Source: Geotalea sp. SG265
GTDB lineage: Bacteria; Desulfobacterota; Desulfuromonadia; Geobacterales; Geobacteraceae
Reading direction: 5' to 3'
NCBI RefSeq assembly: GCF_022808985.1
Contig: NZ_JAKZFT010000003.1
Span: 248,001 to 312,000 of the forward strand
Length of the DNA stretch: 64,000 bases
The notes beneath the pieces were generated by a model. It worked only from the letters and a program-made list of their open reading frames with translations, had not been told where the DNA came from and made no database searches. A program made the translations under genes and the position numbers. This document shows, piece by piece, positions 24,195 to 33,600 of the stretch (its first letter is position 1; each line of letters begins with the position of its first letter).

Positions 24195-27100
24195 TCAGTC
24201 TTTTCGAGCTGCCGTAACCTTCCCCTCTCCCCCACGCAAAGCCTGCTTTGCCTCCACCTTGCGCAGCCCCATCTCAAGCCTTTTCCTGGCGAGCGCATAG
24301 GTGGAGTTGGCCACAATTACCTCAGCATCGGGTTTCTCGACCCTGGCGTATGCCTCACGTGCCGCTTCCATCTCGCCGTATTGCTCGGCAATGCGACCCA
24401 GGACATACCAGTGCCGCGATTTCGGCTCGTTGGTATCTGATACGCTCAGGGTCTTGAGGATCGTCTCCCGTGCCTCGGCAGTCCTGCCCGCTTCGGCGTA
24501 GACGGCAGCGAGGGTGTGCAGGGAGCCCTCATCCTTGCCGCCGGACATGGCTACCGCCCGCTCCGCATTGGTTAAGGCTTCTGGAGAGATTGTCTCCCTG
24601 AATAGCTCCAGCCAGGCAAGGTTGTTGTAGTCAGCTGACAGGGCAGCCCCCGCGTCGACAAGCACCTTGTACCAGCTGGCCGCCTGGTCGAATGCCCCCT
24701 TCTGCTCGGCGCAGGAAGCCAGCACCCGGATCGCTGCCGGATCCTTGGGCATTCTTGCCAGCCGCTCCTCAGCAATGGCGGCGACCTCATCCCAGCGCCC
24801 CATCATCCGCAGGGCATGGGCACGGCCGATGAAGGCTGTAACCGATTGGGGGTAGGCGGCTGCCACCCGCTCCACCAGTTGCAGCATTTCCTTGTACTTC
24901 TTTTTCTCCCCATAGGCCCTTGCCAGTGCCAGATCCATGGCCGCGGCGGACATTCCCTCAGATTTCGTCCGCTCCTTTACCAGGATGGAGATTGCCTTGT
25001 CGTGCCCCGAATCGGCCAGAAGGACTGCGGCGGCCAGACGCATATGCTCCGGGGTGGCGGATGCATCCTGCCCCCAGATTTTGAGAAACGGCTCTTCCGA
25101 AAGTGGATCGTCGTCCCGGTTGCGGGGCGCTGCCTCCCGAGCCCAGTCGAGCCAGGTTTTCGCCCCGGTCAGGTCACCTTTTTCAAGCCGGCGCAGCACT
25201 TCCAGTCCCATGACCGCTGGCTTTGTCTCTTCGGCCACGATACGGTAGCGGCCATCCTCCTTCACTGCATACAGCCGCAGCTTGTTCTCCGTGGAAATGG
25301 TCCCACTGTCGGCATCGATCCGGTATCCCACTGCGTCGCTCCCGGAAACACGGAACTCCAAGGCGCTCAGCGCCAGGTCTGCCACCACCTCCCGGGGTGG
25401 GCCGTCCTCCTTCATGGCCTTTTCGACTGCATAGGCAAAGGCAGGATCGATGGTCCCATCCTTGACCTCTTCACGGACATCACTGGCGAAGAGGGAGTTC
25501 AGGGAATCGGGGGCTGACGCCGGGACGAAGATGGAAAGGAACAGGCGCTTGACCACCGTGGTTACATCGTCATCGGCAAGCGACACCTGCTCGAAGGGCT
25601 TGACGTTGCGCAACGCCTTGATCCTGCCCCTGAGTGCCACCGCATTTGCAGCCCCCTTGGCCGTCTCTTCCAAGAGCGCCACCGCATCTCCGTAATGCCG
25701 GACGGCGATAAGGCTTGAGGCGACAGTGGAGAGGGCTTCTCGACGCTTTGCAGGGTCCGGGATGCGCTGGTATGCCTCCTTCAGGGCGGCTTCGGCCCCT
25801 TCCTCCCCTGCGACGGCCAATACTACATAAAGATGGACATTTTCCGGCCCATCGGGCGCCAGTGCCGCTTCTTTCAGTTCCGTCCACCGCTCTGCACGAT
25901 AGAGGCAGGCGAGGAGATTCTCATCCATTTCATTGCGCTTCAGATCAGTCCTGATGGCACGATACTCTGCTATGGCCCCCGCCAAATCAGCCCCTCGGCC
26001 ATATCTTGTTCCGTCCGGCCCGTGTTCCAGTATGATCGCCAGATCGCCCCTGGCAGAAAAATCCTCGGGATCAAGCTCCTTGGCCTTCCGATACTCGGAG
26101 ATGGCCCGCTTCCTGTCCATCCCCTTCAGCTGGCGCCTGCCGATGGCATCGTGCTGGAGAATCCAGGCCACCGCCCGGTGGGCCTGGGCCGAAGCGGGTT
26201 CGACGGCAACGGCCCGCTCCGCCTCCTTGAGGGCGGCATCACGCAGTCCCATCTCCAGCAAGGTCTCGGCAATCTGAACGTGATGCAGCGCCTCGCCGGG
26301 GTGCAGAAGCGACAGCTGGCGAAACTCGGCAAGGGCTTCGCTGAACTTGCCGGCGGCAAGAAGCGACCGGCCGACCTGCTGGAAGCGGACGAAGGTGGTT
26401 TTCTCTTCCTTCAGGGACTTGACGGCTGCTTTCACCGCGTCGAATTCGTCTGGGGTGAGGCGCCGCTTGCCGGTATCGAAGCGTATCACTGCCGTGACCG
26501 AGCCGTCTTCGTCGGCAGCGTATTCCCTCTGAAGCATCATCGGGCCGAGATCCAGCGAGTCCGATTGGGGAAGGGCCTGGTTTGCGAAGCCTGGTGGCGG
26601 CACAATACGGTATCGCGCCTCGAAAACATAGGGTTCGTGGAGGAGATAGTCCTGCTTTCGTTCCGCTGCCTTGGTTTTCTCCTCCTCGATCAATTCCGAT
26701 GGGAGCCGGCGCAGGGCAAAGGTGGGAGAAATGGCCACCAGTGCTTCGTCGTCATCGGTAAATCCCCGCGTGGCCTGATCCATTTCCAGCCTGATGCGGA
26801 ACGGCTCATTCACCTTGCCCGGGTCCGAAGACTCGACCGTGGTAAGTTTGTCCGCCAGGTACTCGGATTTGCCGTAGTCCTCCAGGGTTTTGCGGATCGT
26901 CTTCTGGTCGGCGCTTCCGTAATCACCCCGGTATGACGCGCCGATGGAGCCCCACATGCGTGTCGTCTCGATGACCCTCGCTTTTCCTTTTTCCGTAAGG
27001 GAAAATTCCCTTGTCTCCTCCTGGCGGTTCTCGGCAGAAGGTGCTTCCGGCGTTACCAGCAGTGAAGAAAACTCTCCCCCGGCTACCATGGCCAATTTTC

Positions 27101-28364
27101 CCTGGTCCCCCAGAGGAAGTTCCCCCGCAGGTCGGTAGGTTGCAGTGGGGTCGATCCAGATGGGGGAATTGCCCGGCAGGTAGACGATGGCGTGGTTGAA
27201 ACCCTCCAGGCCAGGCAGGTCGGCGGCAATGTCTTCCCCCTCTCCACCACGGATAAGGGCCACCTGTGCCGGAACGCCGGCAGTCCTGAGCATCTTTACC
27301 AGGAGGGCAGCCTGGTCCTTGCAGTCACCGTATTTCTGCCGGAGAGTTTCATCCGGGGTTCTGGGAATAATGGAGGCGCTGCCGAACTCGATGCCGGTGT
27401 AACGAACATCCTTGTGCAGGCGAGCCAGAAGCAGCGCAGCGATCTTCTCGCGGTCTTTCACTTCCCCCACGGTTTCCCGGACCAGTGCAGACAGATCGGA
27501 CCCTTTGATCCGGCCCGCTACAACCTCCCCGTACTGCCGGGCAACCTCCGGCCAGGAACGGGCGGTGGTGAAGGCGACGTTTGGCCAGCGGGTGATCTCA
27601 CCTGGAATATTCGGCTCCAGGGCTTCCAGCGGCTCCATGGGACCCGATTGAAAGGTGAGCGTGATCCGGCCGTCCTTTTCCCTTTTGGACATGGACAGCT
27701 GCGGTAGGAGGTAGACCCTGTGCTTGATGGGGAGAGTAGCCGGGAAGTCAATGATCATCCGGCTGTTGAGCGTCCGGGAACTGTTGCCTAAGTAGAAGCG
27801 GTGCAGGCTTCCGGCGGCGAAGAGCGGCGTTTTCTCACGGATAACGATCTCCTGCTCGACAACGGCCCCCACAGCAACTGCCGGCAAAGGGGCCTGCACC
27901 ACCCTGCGGTCGCTGTAGACATCGGAAGAAGCCTGTTTTGCAGGGGCGTCGCTGATGGTGTCCTGGGATAGCCGGTGCTCGACTCCGTCCGGCGAGACAA
28001 CCCTTGCCTGCAAGCTCGGGCGATCCTGATACCAGGGGGACCACCCTGCGGAGATGGCTGCCCACCCCTCCACCCCCGTCTGGTTGATGATGCGGTAGGC
28101 CATGCGGTAACGGGTAATGCAGCGCCCTTCACCGTCAAAGGAAAAGCTCCCTTCATCCAGGAGAACGACAACGCCCCCCTTTTCCGGTGTCGGGACCGCA
28201 GTTGCCGCCGCGAGCAGCGCCTGAGCGGGCGAGGTGAAAAAGTTCCGCTCCCATGGACCGTCATCTTTTGCCTCGCCGGCCCCTGCTAAAAGGTGGATAC
28301 CGAGGCACAACAAGGGGGCAATCACCACAGACTTTCGCAAACGGGACAGGATCGTTTTCAGCAC
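24195..28364 (-). CDS. Giant DUF3857 / transglutaminase-like / TPR protein
   Basis: About 1389 aa: signal peptide (about residues 1-33), DUF3857 domain (about 50-230), a transglutaminase-like core (about 300-410, with Cys in GDCKDQAALL, His in NHAIVYLP and Asp in IDPTAT forming a Cys-His-Asp triad), and a second DUF-like beta region. From about residue 680 to the end lie multiple TPR-type helices, including ALAEFRQLSLLHPGEALHH and DLALARAYGEKKKYKEML. Probably periplasmic. Usual DUF3857 proteins are about 600-700 aa, so the TPR half roughly doubles the size. The GTG at 28364 suits the AAGGAG spacing; a GTG at 28370 is the alternative. Function unknown. Confidence 0.88.
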   Translation of the reverse strand: MLKTILSRLRKSVVIAPLLCLGIHLLAGAGEAKDDGPWERNFFTSPAQALLAAATAVPTPEKGGVVVLLDEGSFSFDGEGRCITRYRMAYRIINQTGVEGWAAISAGWSPWYQDRPSLQARVVSPDGVEHRLSQDTISDAPAKQASSDVYSDRRVVQAPLPAVAVGAVVEQEIVIREKTPLFAAGSLHRFYLGNSSRTLNSRMIIDFPATLPIKHRVYLLPQLSMSKREKDGRITLTFQSGPMEPLEALEPNIPGEITRWPNVAFTTARSWPEVARQYGEVVAGRIKGSDLSALVRETVGEVKDREKIAALLLARLHKDVRYTGIEFGSASIIPRTPDETLRQKYGDCKDQAALLVKMLRTAGVPAQVALIRGGEGEDIAADLPGLEGFNHAIVYLPGNSPIWIDPTATYRPAGELPLGDQGKLAMVAGGEFSSLLVTPEAPSAENRQEETREFSLTEKGKARVIETTRMWGSIGASYRGDYGSADQKTIRKTLEDYGKSEYLADKLTTVESSDPGKVNEPFRIRLEMDQATRGFTDDDEALVAISPTFALRRLPSELIEEEKTKAAERKQDYLLHEPYVFEARYRIVPPPGFANQALPQSDSLDLGPMMLQREYAADEDGSVTAVIRFDTGKRRLTPDEFDAVKAAVKSLKEEKTTFVRFQQVGRSLLAAGKFSEALAEFRQLSLLHPGEALHHVQIAETLLEMGLRDAALKEAERAVAVEPASAQAHRAVAWILQHDAIGRRQLKGMDRKRAISEYRKAKELDPEDFSARGDLAIILEHGPDGTRYGRGADLAGAIAEYRAIRTDLKRNEMDENLLACLYRAERWTELKEAALAPDGPENVHLYVVLAVAGEEGAEAALKEAYQRIPDPAKRREALSTVASSLIAVRHYGDAVALLEETAKGAANAVALRGRIKALRNVKPFEQVSLADDDVTTVVKRLFLSIFVPASAPDSLNSLFASDVREEVKDGTIDPAFAYAVEKAMKEDGPPREVVADLALSALEFRVSGSDAVGYRIDADSGTISTENKLRLYAVKEDGRYRIVAEETKPAVMGLEVLRRLEKGDLTGAKTWLDWAREAAPRNRDDDPLSEEPFLKIWGQDASATPEHMRLAAAVLLADSGHDKAISILVKERTKSEGMSAAAMDLALARAYGEKKKYKEMLQLVERVAAAYPQSVTAFIGRAHALRMMGRWDEVAAIAEERLARMPKDPAAIRVLASCAEQKGAFDQAASWYKVLVDAGAALSADYNNLAWLELFRETISPEALTNAERAVAMSGGKDEGSLHTLAAVYAEAGRTAEARETILKTLSVSDTNEPKSRHWYVLGRIAEQYGEMEAAREAYARVEKPDAEVIVANSTYALARKRLEMGLRKVEAKQALRGGEGKVTAARKD

Positions 28365-28582
28365 GTTCACGTCTCCTTCGGCACAGGTGCCGGCCTGCCC
28401 GGAAACATGGGCCTGACAGGCCTCAAGATCATTTCATTAACATGACATCAGTACACCAAAAATGTGCTCGACTCAATGGGAAAATTAGAATACAGCGGAG
28501 GGATGTTGCAGCACAGACAGGGATAACGCCGAACGGATGGATTGCTCAGACTGGGTTGCACATGAACCAGCAGGATGGAATG

Positions 28583-29227
28583 CTATCGGGACACCAGCAG
28601 GTCATCCGGCAGCTCATTAATGCCTGTTCCGGGAGCCTGAGGGAAGTACCTGGTCAGTTCTTCGCCGCAGGCACGGATGGTCGTACACAGGGATTCGCAG
28701 GTTTTTCCCTGCCTGATGCCCTTGGCCAGCTCACCTGCCAGGGTCTGCCACGAATCGGGGGTTATCTTTTCGTTGATGCCCCGGTCGCCAAGAATCCACA
28801 CCTTTCGCTCAAGCAGCGAAATGAAGATCAGCACTCCAGTTTCATGACGGGTGCGATAGAGTCCCTTCTCGTAGAAGGCCCTCACCGCCCGTTCCTGTAC
28901 CGCTTCATTGATCCTTTTCCGGCCGATGAAGGCGAGTTTGATGCGCGGAAAACGCCGAAGCAGCAGGTAACAGGGGAGCGCCAGGACCACTACCAGCGGG
29001 ATGTAGGTCCAGATGGTCACATGATGGATGGCGATGGCAACGATAAGGGCAAGCAGACCGGAGAGAAACAGAACCCCCAGGAGCAACGCCTCCCGGTAAC
29101 TGTCGCTCTCATCGACAATCATGGGAGCGATCTGCCCGGATGTACCGGTTTCGGCAACGGCAACCGCCTTCCTGATCGCCTTCATTTCTGCGGCACTGAA
29201 AAAGTCGTTTGTCTTGTCAGGTTTCAT
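28583..29227 (-). CDS. TPM-domain protein
   Basis: A 214-aa protein with an N-terminal TPM-like beginning (FFSAAEMKAIRKAVAVAE), two adjacent transmembrane helices (about residues 48-90) and a soluble TPM domain containing GVLIFISLLERKVWILGD. TPM domains (also in Psb32/TLP18.3) bind or dephosphorylate, but the role in bacteria is not settled. It follows the other TPM gene by 24 bp, in a three-gene operon with lemA. Confidence 0.85.
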   Translation of the reverse strand: MKPDKTNDFFSAAEMKAIRKAVAVAETGTSGQIAPMIVDESDSYREALLLGVLFLSGLLALIVAIAIHHVTIWTYIPLVVVLALPCYLLLRRFPRIKLAFIGRKRINEAVQERAVRAFYEKGLYRTRHETGVLIFISLLERKVWILGDRGINEKITPDSWQTLAGELAKGIRQGKTCESLCTTIRACGEELTRYFPQAPGTGINELPDDLLVSR

Positions 29228-29251
29228 AGGTTTACCTTGTCCCCGGGATCA

Positions 29252-30112
29252 TTACCAGTCTCCTGAAGCGCCGCCGCCGCCAAAATCGCCGCCACCGCCG
29301 GAAAATCCACCTCCGCCGCCGAACGAGCCCCCGCCAAAGCCACCACCGCCGAACCCGCCGAAGGGGCCGAAAAAGCCGCCGCCACCGCCGAAGAGCAAAG
29401 GGATGATCAGCCCGAGGATAAAACCGACCACCGCCAGCCCCAAAAGCAGCAGAAGCGAGATGCCGGAAAAGGAGATGAAGGCGATGAGCGGTACGCCGAC
29501 GGCACCGGCCAGACCGCCGAGAATGCGGGAGATGGAGCCCAAAAAGAGAGCGGCAAGGCCGACAAAGATGATCAGGGTGAAGGCGGGATTGGCACCCTTG
29601 CGGCCATGGCGCAGATCTGTGGCAGGGGCCTTGTACTCTCCCCGTACCACGGCCATGATTGCGGCAACCCCGGCGGCAACGCCGCCATCATAATCTCCCT
29701 GCTTGAAGCGGGGGGAAATGTCGTTGCGGATGATCCGCCCGGAGACCAGGTCAGTCAGCTTCCCTTCGAGCCCCCTCCCCACTTCTATCCTGATCTTGCG
29801 TTCGTTCTTGACGATGAGGAGGATGGCACCGTTGTCGATCTTCTTTTGGCCGATTTTCCAGGTCTCGGCCACCTTGATGGAATAATCCTCCAGGTTTTCG
29901 TCGGCGAGGGATTCGATGGTGAGGACGACGATCTGGGTGGAGTCGCTCCGCTCGAACTGGGTCAACTGCTCTTCCAGATACTGGGCTGCGGAGGGAGAAA
30001 GGAGCGCCGCATAGTCATTGACATGAGCGCGCAGGGGGGGAACTTCCAGTGCCTGGGCAAACAGCCAAGAAAACTGGAGGAACAAAAAGATGAGTATGAG
30101 TTTTTTCGCCAT
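29252..30112 (-). CDS. TPM-domain membrane protein with glycine-rich tail (YgcG-type)
   Basis: About 286 aa: signal peptide (about residues 1-22), TPM domain (about 28-160, including VNDYAALLSPSAAQYLEEQL and GAILLIVKNERKIRIEVGRGLEG), several hydrophobic helices and a C-terminal tail of Gly-Gly-Phe-type repeats. This matches the YgcG/Psb32 class, which is commonly found downstream of lemA, as here. I start at the ATG at 30112; a TTG one codon upstream is the alternative. The glycine-rich tail is typical of the family. Confidence 0.88.
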   Translation of the reverse strand: MAKKLILIFLFLQFSWLFAQALEVPPLRAHVNDYAALLSPSAAQYLEEQLTQFERSDSTQIVVLTIESLADENLEDYSIKVAETWKIGQKKIDNGAILLIVKNERKIRIEVGRGLEGKLTDLVSGRIIRNDISPRFKQGDYDGGVAAGVAAIMAVVRGEYKAPATDLRHGRKGANPAFTLIIFVGLAALFLGSISRILGGLAGAVGVPLIAFISFSGISLLLLLGLAVVGFILGLIIPLLFGGGGGFFGPFGGFGGGGFGGGSFGGGGGFSGGGGDFGGGGASGDW

Positions 30113-30340
30113 CAATCGTTTCTCCAGTCAATCAAGAGACACTGCTGCAGGGGGAGTCTCGGGAGTGGAGAGAAGAGACAGAGCGGCAGCGGACGCTCGC
30201 CCCCGACCGATCAGTAAATAAATGGCGTTAACTGCGCCGTCTGTTTCTTATGAGGAAAGCGGTCAAGGTCCGCAGCTCTGGCTCGAACGAAATGGACGAG
30301 GCTCCTCCTGCAGCTACCTTAGGTTGCAGGGGTGATCATT

Positions 30341-30925
30341 TTAAAATTTCACCTTCGGTGCCTGCTTGGCCCCCTCTTCCGCCTTGAACGGTTCCTTGCG
30401 CGACAGATGCAGCAGCAGAGAATTGGTCAGGGAATTGGGGAAGGTCCTGATGCTGGTGTTGAAGTCCTGCACCGCCCGGTTGTAACGGGTTCTGGCCACG
30501 TTGATGCGGTTCTCGGTTCCTTCCAGCTGGTTCTGCAGATCCATGAAGTTCTGGTTCGCCTTCAGGTCGGGATATTTCTCAACCACCACCATCAGGCGCG
30601 ACAAGGCGCTGGAGAGCTGCCCCTGGGCCTGCTGAAATGCATTGAGCGCCTGGGGATTATTTACCACATCCTTGCCCATCTGCACGGACCCCACCTTGGC
30701 CCTGGCCTCGGTAACCGCTTTCAGAGTATCGGCCTCGTGTTTCGCATACCCCTTGACCACCTCCACCAGATTGGGGATAAGGTCGGCACGGCGCTGATAT
30801 GTTGCCTCCACATCCCCCCAGGCGGCAAGAACCGCCTCCTCTTTGGCCTGCATGGTGTTGTAGCCGCAGCCGCCAAGAATCGACAAGGTAAAAAAGGCAA
30901 TTAAAGCGAAGATTATCTTTTTCAT
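30341..30925 (-). CDS. lemA: LemA family lipoprotein
   Basis: A 194-aa protein. Lipobox ILGGC (Cys near residue 20) is followed by the LemA helical domain: YNTMQAKEEAVLAAWGDVEATYQRRADLIPNL and the central helices to RTFPNSL. Members are membrane-associated four-helix proteins linked to cell-surface functions. The ATG at 30925 has a strong GGAGGGG site. The lemA-TPM-TPM order is widely conserved, supporting a joint envelope role. Confidence 0.93.
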   Translation of the reverse strand: MKKIIFALIAFFTLSILGGCGYNTMQAKEEAVLAAWGDVEATYQRRADLIPNLVEVVKGYAKHEADTLKAVTEARAKVGSVQMGKDVVNNPQALNAFQQAQGQLSSALSRLMVVVEKYPDLKANQNFMDLQNQLEGTENRINVARTRYNRAVQDFNTSIRTFPNSLTNSLLLHLSRKEPFKAEEGAKQAPKVKF

Positions 30926-30955
30926 AGCCCCTCCAACATCAGTTTGATAAGAAAT

Positions 30956-31234
30956 TTAAGCACAGCTTTTGGATTTGTCATCCTCTTTGTAGACAATTTT
31001 CATGATGATGAGGAGCGAATAGCAGACGATGGAAAAGGCATTGGCGGCAATGAGAGGCGTATCGCCGATGATGAGGCCGTAGATGAGCCACATGGACATG
31101 CCAACGTTCAAGAGCACCGGCTGCCAGATGGAGATGTCCCGCGCCTGGCGAGTGCGGTAGGTCCGGACCACCTGGGGGACCGCTGCCGCAGTGGTGATCG
31201 CTCCAGCCATGAGACCCAGATATGTGACATTCAT
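30956..31234 (-). CDS. SemiSWEET-type small sugar transporter
   Basis: A 92-aa protein with three transmembrane helices and a PQ-loop motif (AVPQVVRTYRTRQARDIS). Bacterial SemiSWEETs dimerise to form a sugar channel. The ATG at 31234 overlaps the stop of the trmJ-like gene by 4 bp (ATGA), so the two are translationally coupled although apparently unrelated in function. Confidence 0.88.
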   Translation of the reverse strand: MNVTYLGLMAGAITTAAAVPQVVRTYRTRQARDISIWQPVLLNVGMSMWLIYGLIIGDTPLIAANAFSIVCYSLLIIMKIVYKEDDKSKSCA

Positions 31235-31962
31235 CCTTTTCTCCCCTTGAATTCGCTTGCCCCCCAGTCGATTTGGGACATCATGCCGCGCAGCACCGCC
31301 ACCTCCCGTTCATCCAGCTCGGCCCGGGAGTAAATCCGCCGCAAGGTGCGCATGATGTGGGCGGGGTTTTCGGGGTTGAGGAAACCGATCCTGAGCAGGG
31401 TCTTTTCCATCTGCCGATACATGGCCTCCATGGCTGCCGAATCTGCCAGCTGCCGCGTTTCGGTTGCGGCTTTGGTATTGGCCTCCCGCGAGAGCTCATA
31501 GCAGAAGATGAGCACCGCCTGGGCCAGATTGAGGGAGCCGTATTCGTCGGCGGTGGGAATGGTGGATTGCCAGCGGCACAGGGCAACCTCTTCGGTGGTG
31601 AGGCCGCTGTCCTCCCGGCCGAAGACCAGGGCAACCCGGTGGCTGGCCGGCTGAGCCTTGATCTTTTCCGCCACCTCTTCCGGTGTCCAGATTTCCTGGC
31701 GATACTTGCCATGGCGCCTGGTGGTGGCAACGGAAATTTCACAGTCCTTGAGGGCGTCTTCAAGGGAAGTGAACCGTCGTGCGCCATCAAGGACATCCCG
31801 GGCAGATACGGCGAATTTATGGGCCTCGGGATGATCAACCTGGCAGGGATTAACGAGTCGCAGGTCGGACAGACCCATGTTTTTCATGGCCCGGCAGACC
31901 ATGCCGATGTTGCCCGGGCTCTGGGTCCCAACCAGCACAATGGTGATACTGCTTTTCTTCAT
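31231..31962 (-). CDS. trmJ: TrmJ-type tRNA/rRNA 2'-O-methyltransferase (SPOUT)
   Basis: A 243-aa SpoU-class methyltransferase with the three trefoil-knot motifs: NPGNIG-like TQSPGNIGMVCRAMKNMGL at the N-terminus, ALVFGREDSGLT in the middle and SLNLAQAVLIFCYEL near residue 155. TrmJ methylates the ribose at position 32 of several tRNAs. The C-terminal extension (about residues 170-243) is of the TrmJ/TrMet type. The enzyme is cytoplasmic. It sits between dedA and SemiSWEET in a tight operon. Confidence 0.9.
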   Translation of the reverse strand: MKKSSITIVLVGTQSPGNIGMVCRAMKNMGLSDLRLVNPCQVDHPEAHKFAVSARDVLDGARRFTSLEDALKDCEISVATTRRHGKYRQEIWTPEEVAEKIKAQPASHRVALVFGREDSGLTTEEVALCRWQSTIPTADEYGSLNLAQAVLIFCYELSREANTKAATETRQLADSAAMEAMYRQMEKTLLRIGFLNPENPAHIMRTLRRIYSRAELDEREVAVLRGMMSQIDWGASEFKGRKG

Positions 31963-31964
31963 TG

Positions 31965-32600
31965 CTACGCTTTCCCGTTATCTTCTTGTTCACGGCATCT
32001 CTGCCGCATTCTGTGGAGTCTGGCCCTGGCAGGCCGTTTGCGCAGCCAGGCATGGATAAAGTGAAAGAGCCACATGCAGGCGATGAGCCCGAGCAGGGCC
32101 AGCATCAGGTATGGCTCATAGCGGTGGACATCTTCCACAAAGAGGGAGGCACTCTTGCCGAACAGATAGCCGGCGCAGGAAAATATGGCCGCCCAGGTCA
32201 GGGCGCTGATCAAGTTCAGCCAGAGAAACCGTATGGCGGGAAGATTGGTCATGCCCAGGATGATGGGGAGGATGATGCGGAAACCATAGGTGTAGCGGGA
32301 GATGAAGGCGACAAGGTTGCCGTATTTTTCGATCAGTTTCAAGGCCTTGTGGAACTTCCGGGCGATAGAGGTGAAGATCTTGAGCAGGAGCGGCCCCTTC
32401 CACCTTCCCAGGTAGAAGTAGAACTGGTCGCCGAAAAACGACCCGGCGAAAGCGGTAAGGATGACACCGACCAAGTTGAGGTAGCCCTGGAAGGCAAGAA
32501 AGCCGGCCATGATGAGGATGGCTTCCCCCTCCAGGAACGTGCCGAGGAACAATACCCAGTAGCCGTGCAACTCAAGATAGTCTCTGAGAAACTGCTGCAC
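31965..32600 (-). CDS. DedA family membrane protein
   Basis: A 211-aa protein with the DedA/VTT (SNARE-associated) domain: FLEGEAILIMAGFLAFQGYLNL, GDQFYFYLGRWKG and FISRYTYGFRIILPIILGMT, matching the E-xxx-P-xxG-x and FxRyxxG-type motifs. DedA proteins are undecaprenyl-phosphate or phospholipid-handling membrane proteins; the precise substrate is unassigned. The start is GTG at 32600 with GGAGGAAACG upstream. It ends two bases before the trmJ start. Confidence 0.92.
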   Translation of the reverse strand: MQQFLRDYLELHGYWVLFLGTFLEGEAILIMAGFLAFQGYLNLVGVILTAFAGSFFGDQFYFYLGRWKGPLLLKIFTSIARKFHKALKLIEKYGNLVAFISRYTYGFRIILPIILGMTNLPAIRFLWLNLISALTWAAIFSCAGYLFGKSASLFVEDVHRYEPYLMLALLGLIACMWLFHFIHAWLRKRPARARLHRMRQRCREQEDNGKA

Positions 32601-32622
32601 CGTTTCCTCCGCCTGAAAACCG

Positions 32623-32674
32623 GTTCTATGTTCGATGTTCTATGTTCAAAGTTAGAGTTCGAAGTTCCAGGTCC
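32623..32674. repeat. Degenerate heptanucleotide tandem repeat
   Basis: GTTCTAT, GTTCGAT, GTTCTAT, GTTCAAA, then GTTAGAG and TTCGAAG units in a 7-base period, upstream of dedA. The following bases (TTCACTCTTCACCC) match the heptads at 3694-3721. This is a Geobacter-type intergenic microsatellite. Confidence 0.55.
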
Positions 32675-32699
32675 GCTTCACTCTTCACCCTTGCCTCTT

Positions 32700-33533
32700 T
32701 CACCGGTATTCCGGATTGGTGCCGATCACTTCCACCGGCGGCCCATCCTCCAGTTCTTCCAGGTCTCCCGTGTCATCCTCGTACTCGTTCTCCCCCACGG
32801 CCCATTCATAGAGCCTTTCCGAATCCAGCACCAGCGGTTCCTTGGGAATTCCGTACACCCGGTTCTGCATCCCTTCGTCTGACAGGCCTACGCAGCCATG
32901 GGAAGCTGGTTTGCCGGGCAGATCACGGGCGTGGATCCAGTAGGAAACGTTGTCCGGGCCGATATGGAAGCGGATGGCGTTATCCATGGGATATTGCTCG
33001 GTCTCGTCCTCCGTCTTGTACAGTGACGACGAATGGGTACGATGCCGGGCATCGACACGGAACAGCCCCGTCGGCGTTTCGTGACCCTTGGCACCGCTGG
33101 CAGCCGGCATGGAAAATTTAAGTTTACCAAACTGGTAGGCACCCAGCCACTGTTCTCCCAGGTTGATGAGGATATATTTTTCATAACGTTTCGCCGGCTC
33201 GTAGGTGGCCGGCATGGGGGTGTAATTCCTCACCGAGGCGATATCCAGGGGTTCCCTGATGGTCATGCCGGGATAGACGTGACGGCGGTCGATCCTGTTG
33301 AAGCGAGCCACCGTCGGCCAATTGTTCCCATACAGGGACTCCAAGGTATCCTGGGGCCTGATGAAACGGCCACGCCAGGGGATCTTGTCCAGGCTCGGGT
33401 AATGGATTCTCGTCAGGTCCTCTTTGGCGGGATCTTCGGGATTAGCTCCCGGATCGGAAGTGGCAGAAGGTTTATAGCAGACAATACCGGCAACCAGCAC
33501 TACAACGACAACGAACAGCAGTTTTTTCAACAT
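32700..33533 (-). CDS. L,D-transpeptidase (YkuD) with LysM-like domain
   Basis: About 277 aa: N-terminal signal anchor (about residues 3-20), a LysM-like segment (FIRPQDTLESLYGNNWPTVARFN), then a YkuD catalytic domain (about residues 125-235) with the active-site signature SHGCVGL preceded by IHARDLPGK, giving the His and Cys pair. Forms 3-3 crosslinks or attaches lipoproteins to peptidoglycan in the periplasm. The start is the ATG at 33533. An acidic tail (EDDTGDLEELEDG) ends the protein. No cognate partner lies beside it. Confidence 0.92.
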   Translation of the reverse strand: MLKKLLFVVVVVLVAGIVCYKPSATSDPGANPEDPAKEDLTRIHYPSLDKIPWRGRFIRPQDTLESLYGNNWPTVARFNRIDRRHVYPGMTIREPLDIASVRNYTPMPATYEPAKRYEKYILINLGEQWLGAYQFGKLKFSMPAASGAKGHETPTGLFRVDARHRTHSSSLYKTEDETEQYPMDNAIRFHIGPDNVSYWIHARDLPGKPASHGCVGLSDEGMQNRVYGIPKEPLVLDSERLYEWAVGENEYEDDTGDLEELEDGPPVEVIGTNPEYR

Positions 33534-33600
33534 CTCACATCCTTTACGCGAAAAACCAGTCCAACGACAAACAACTTCAGCCAACGGAGAGAAGAGCTTT

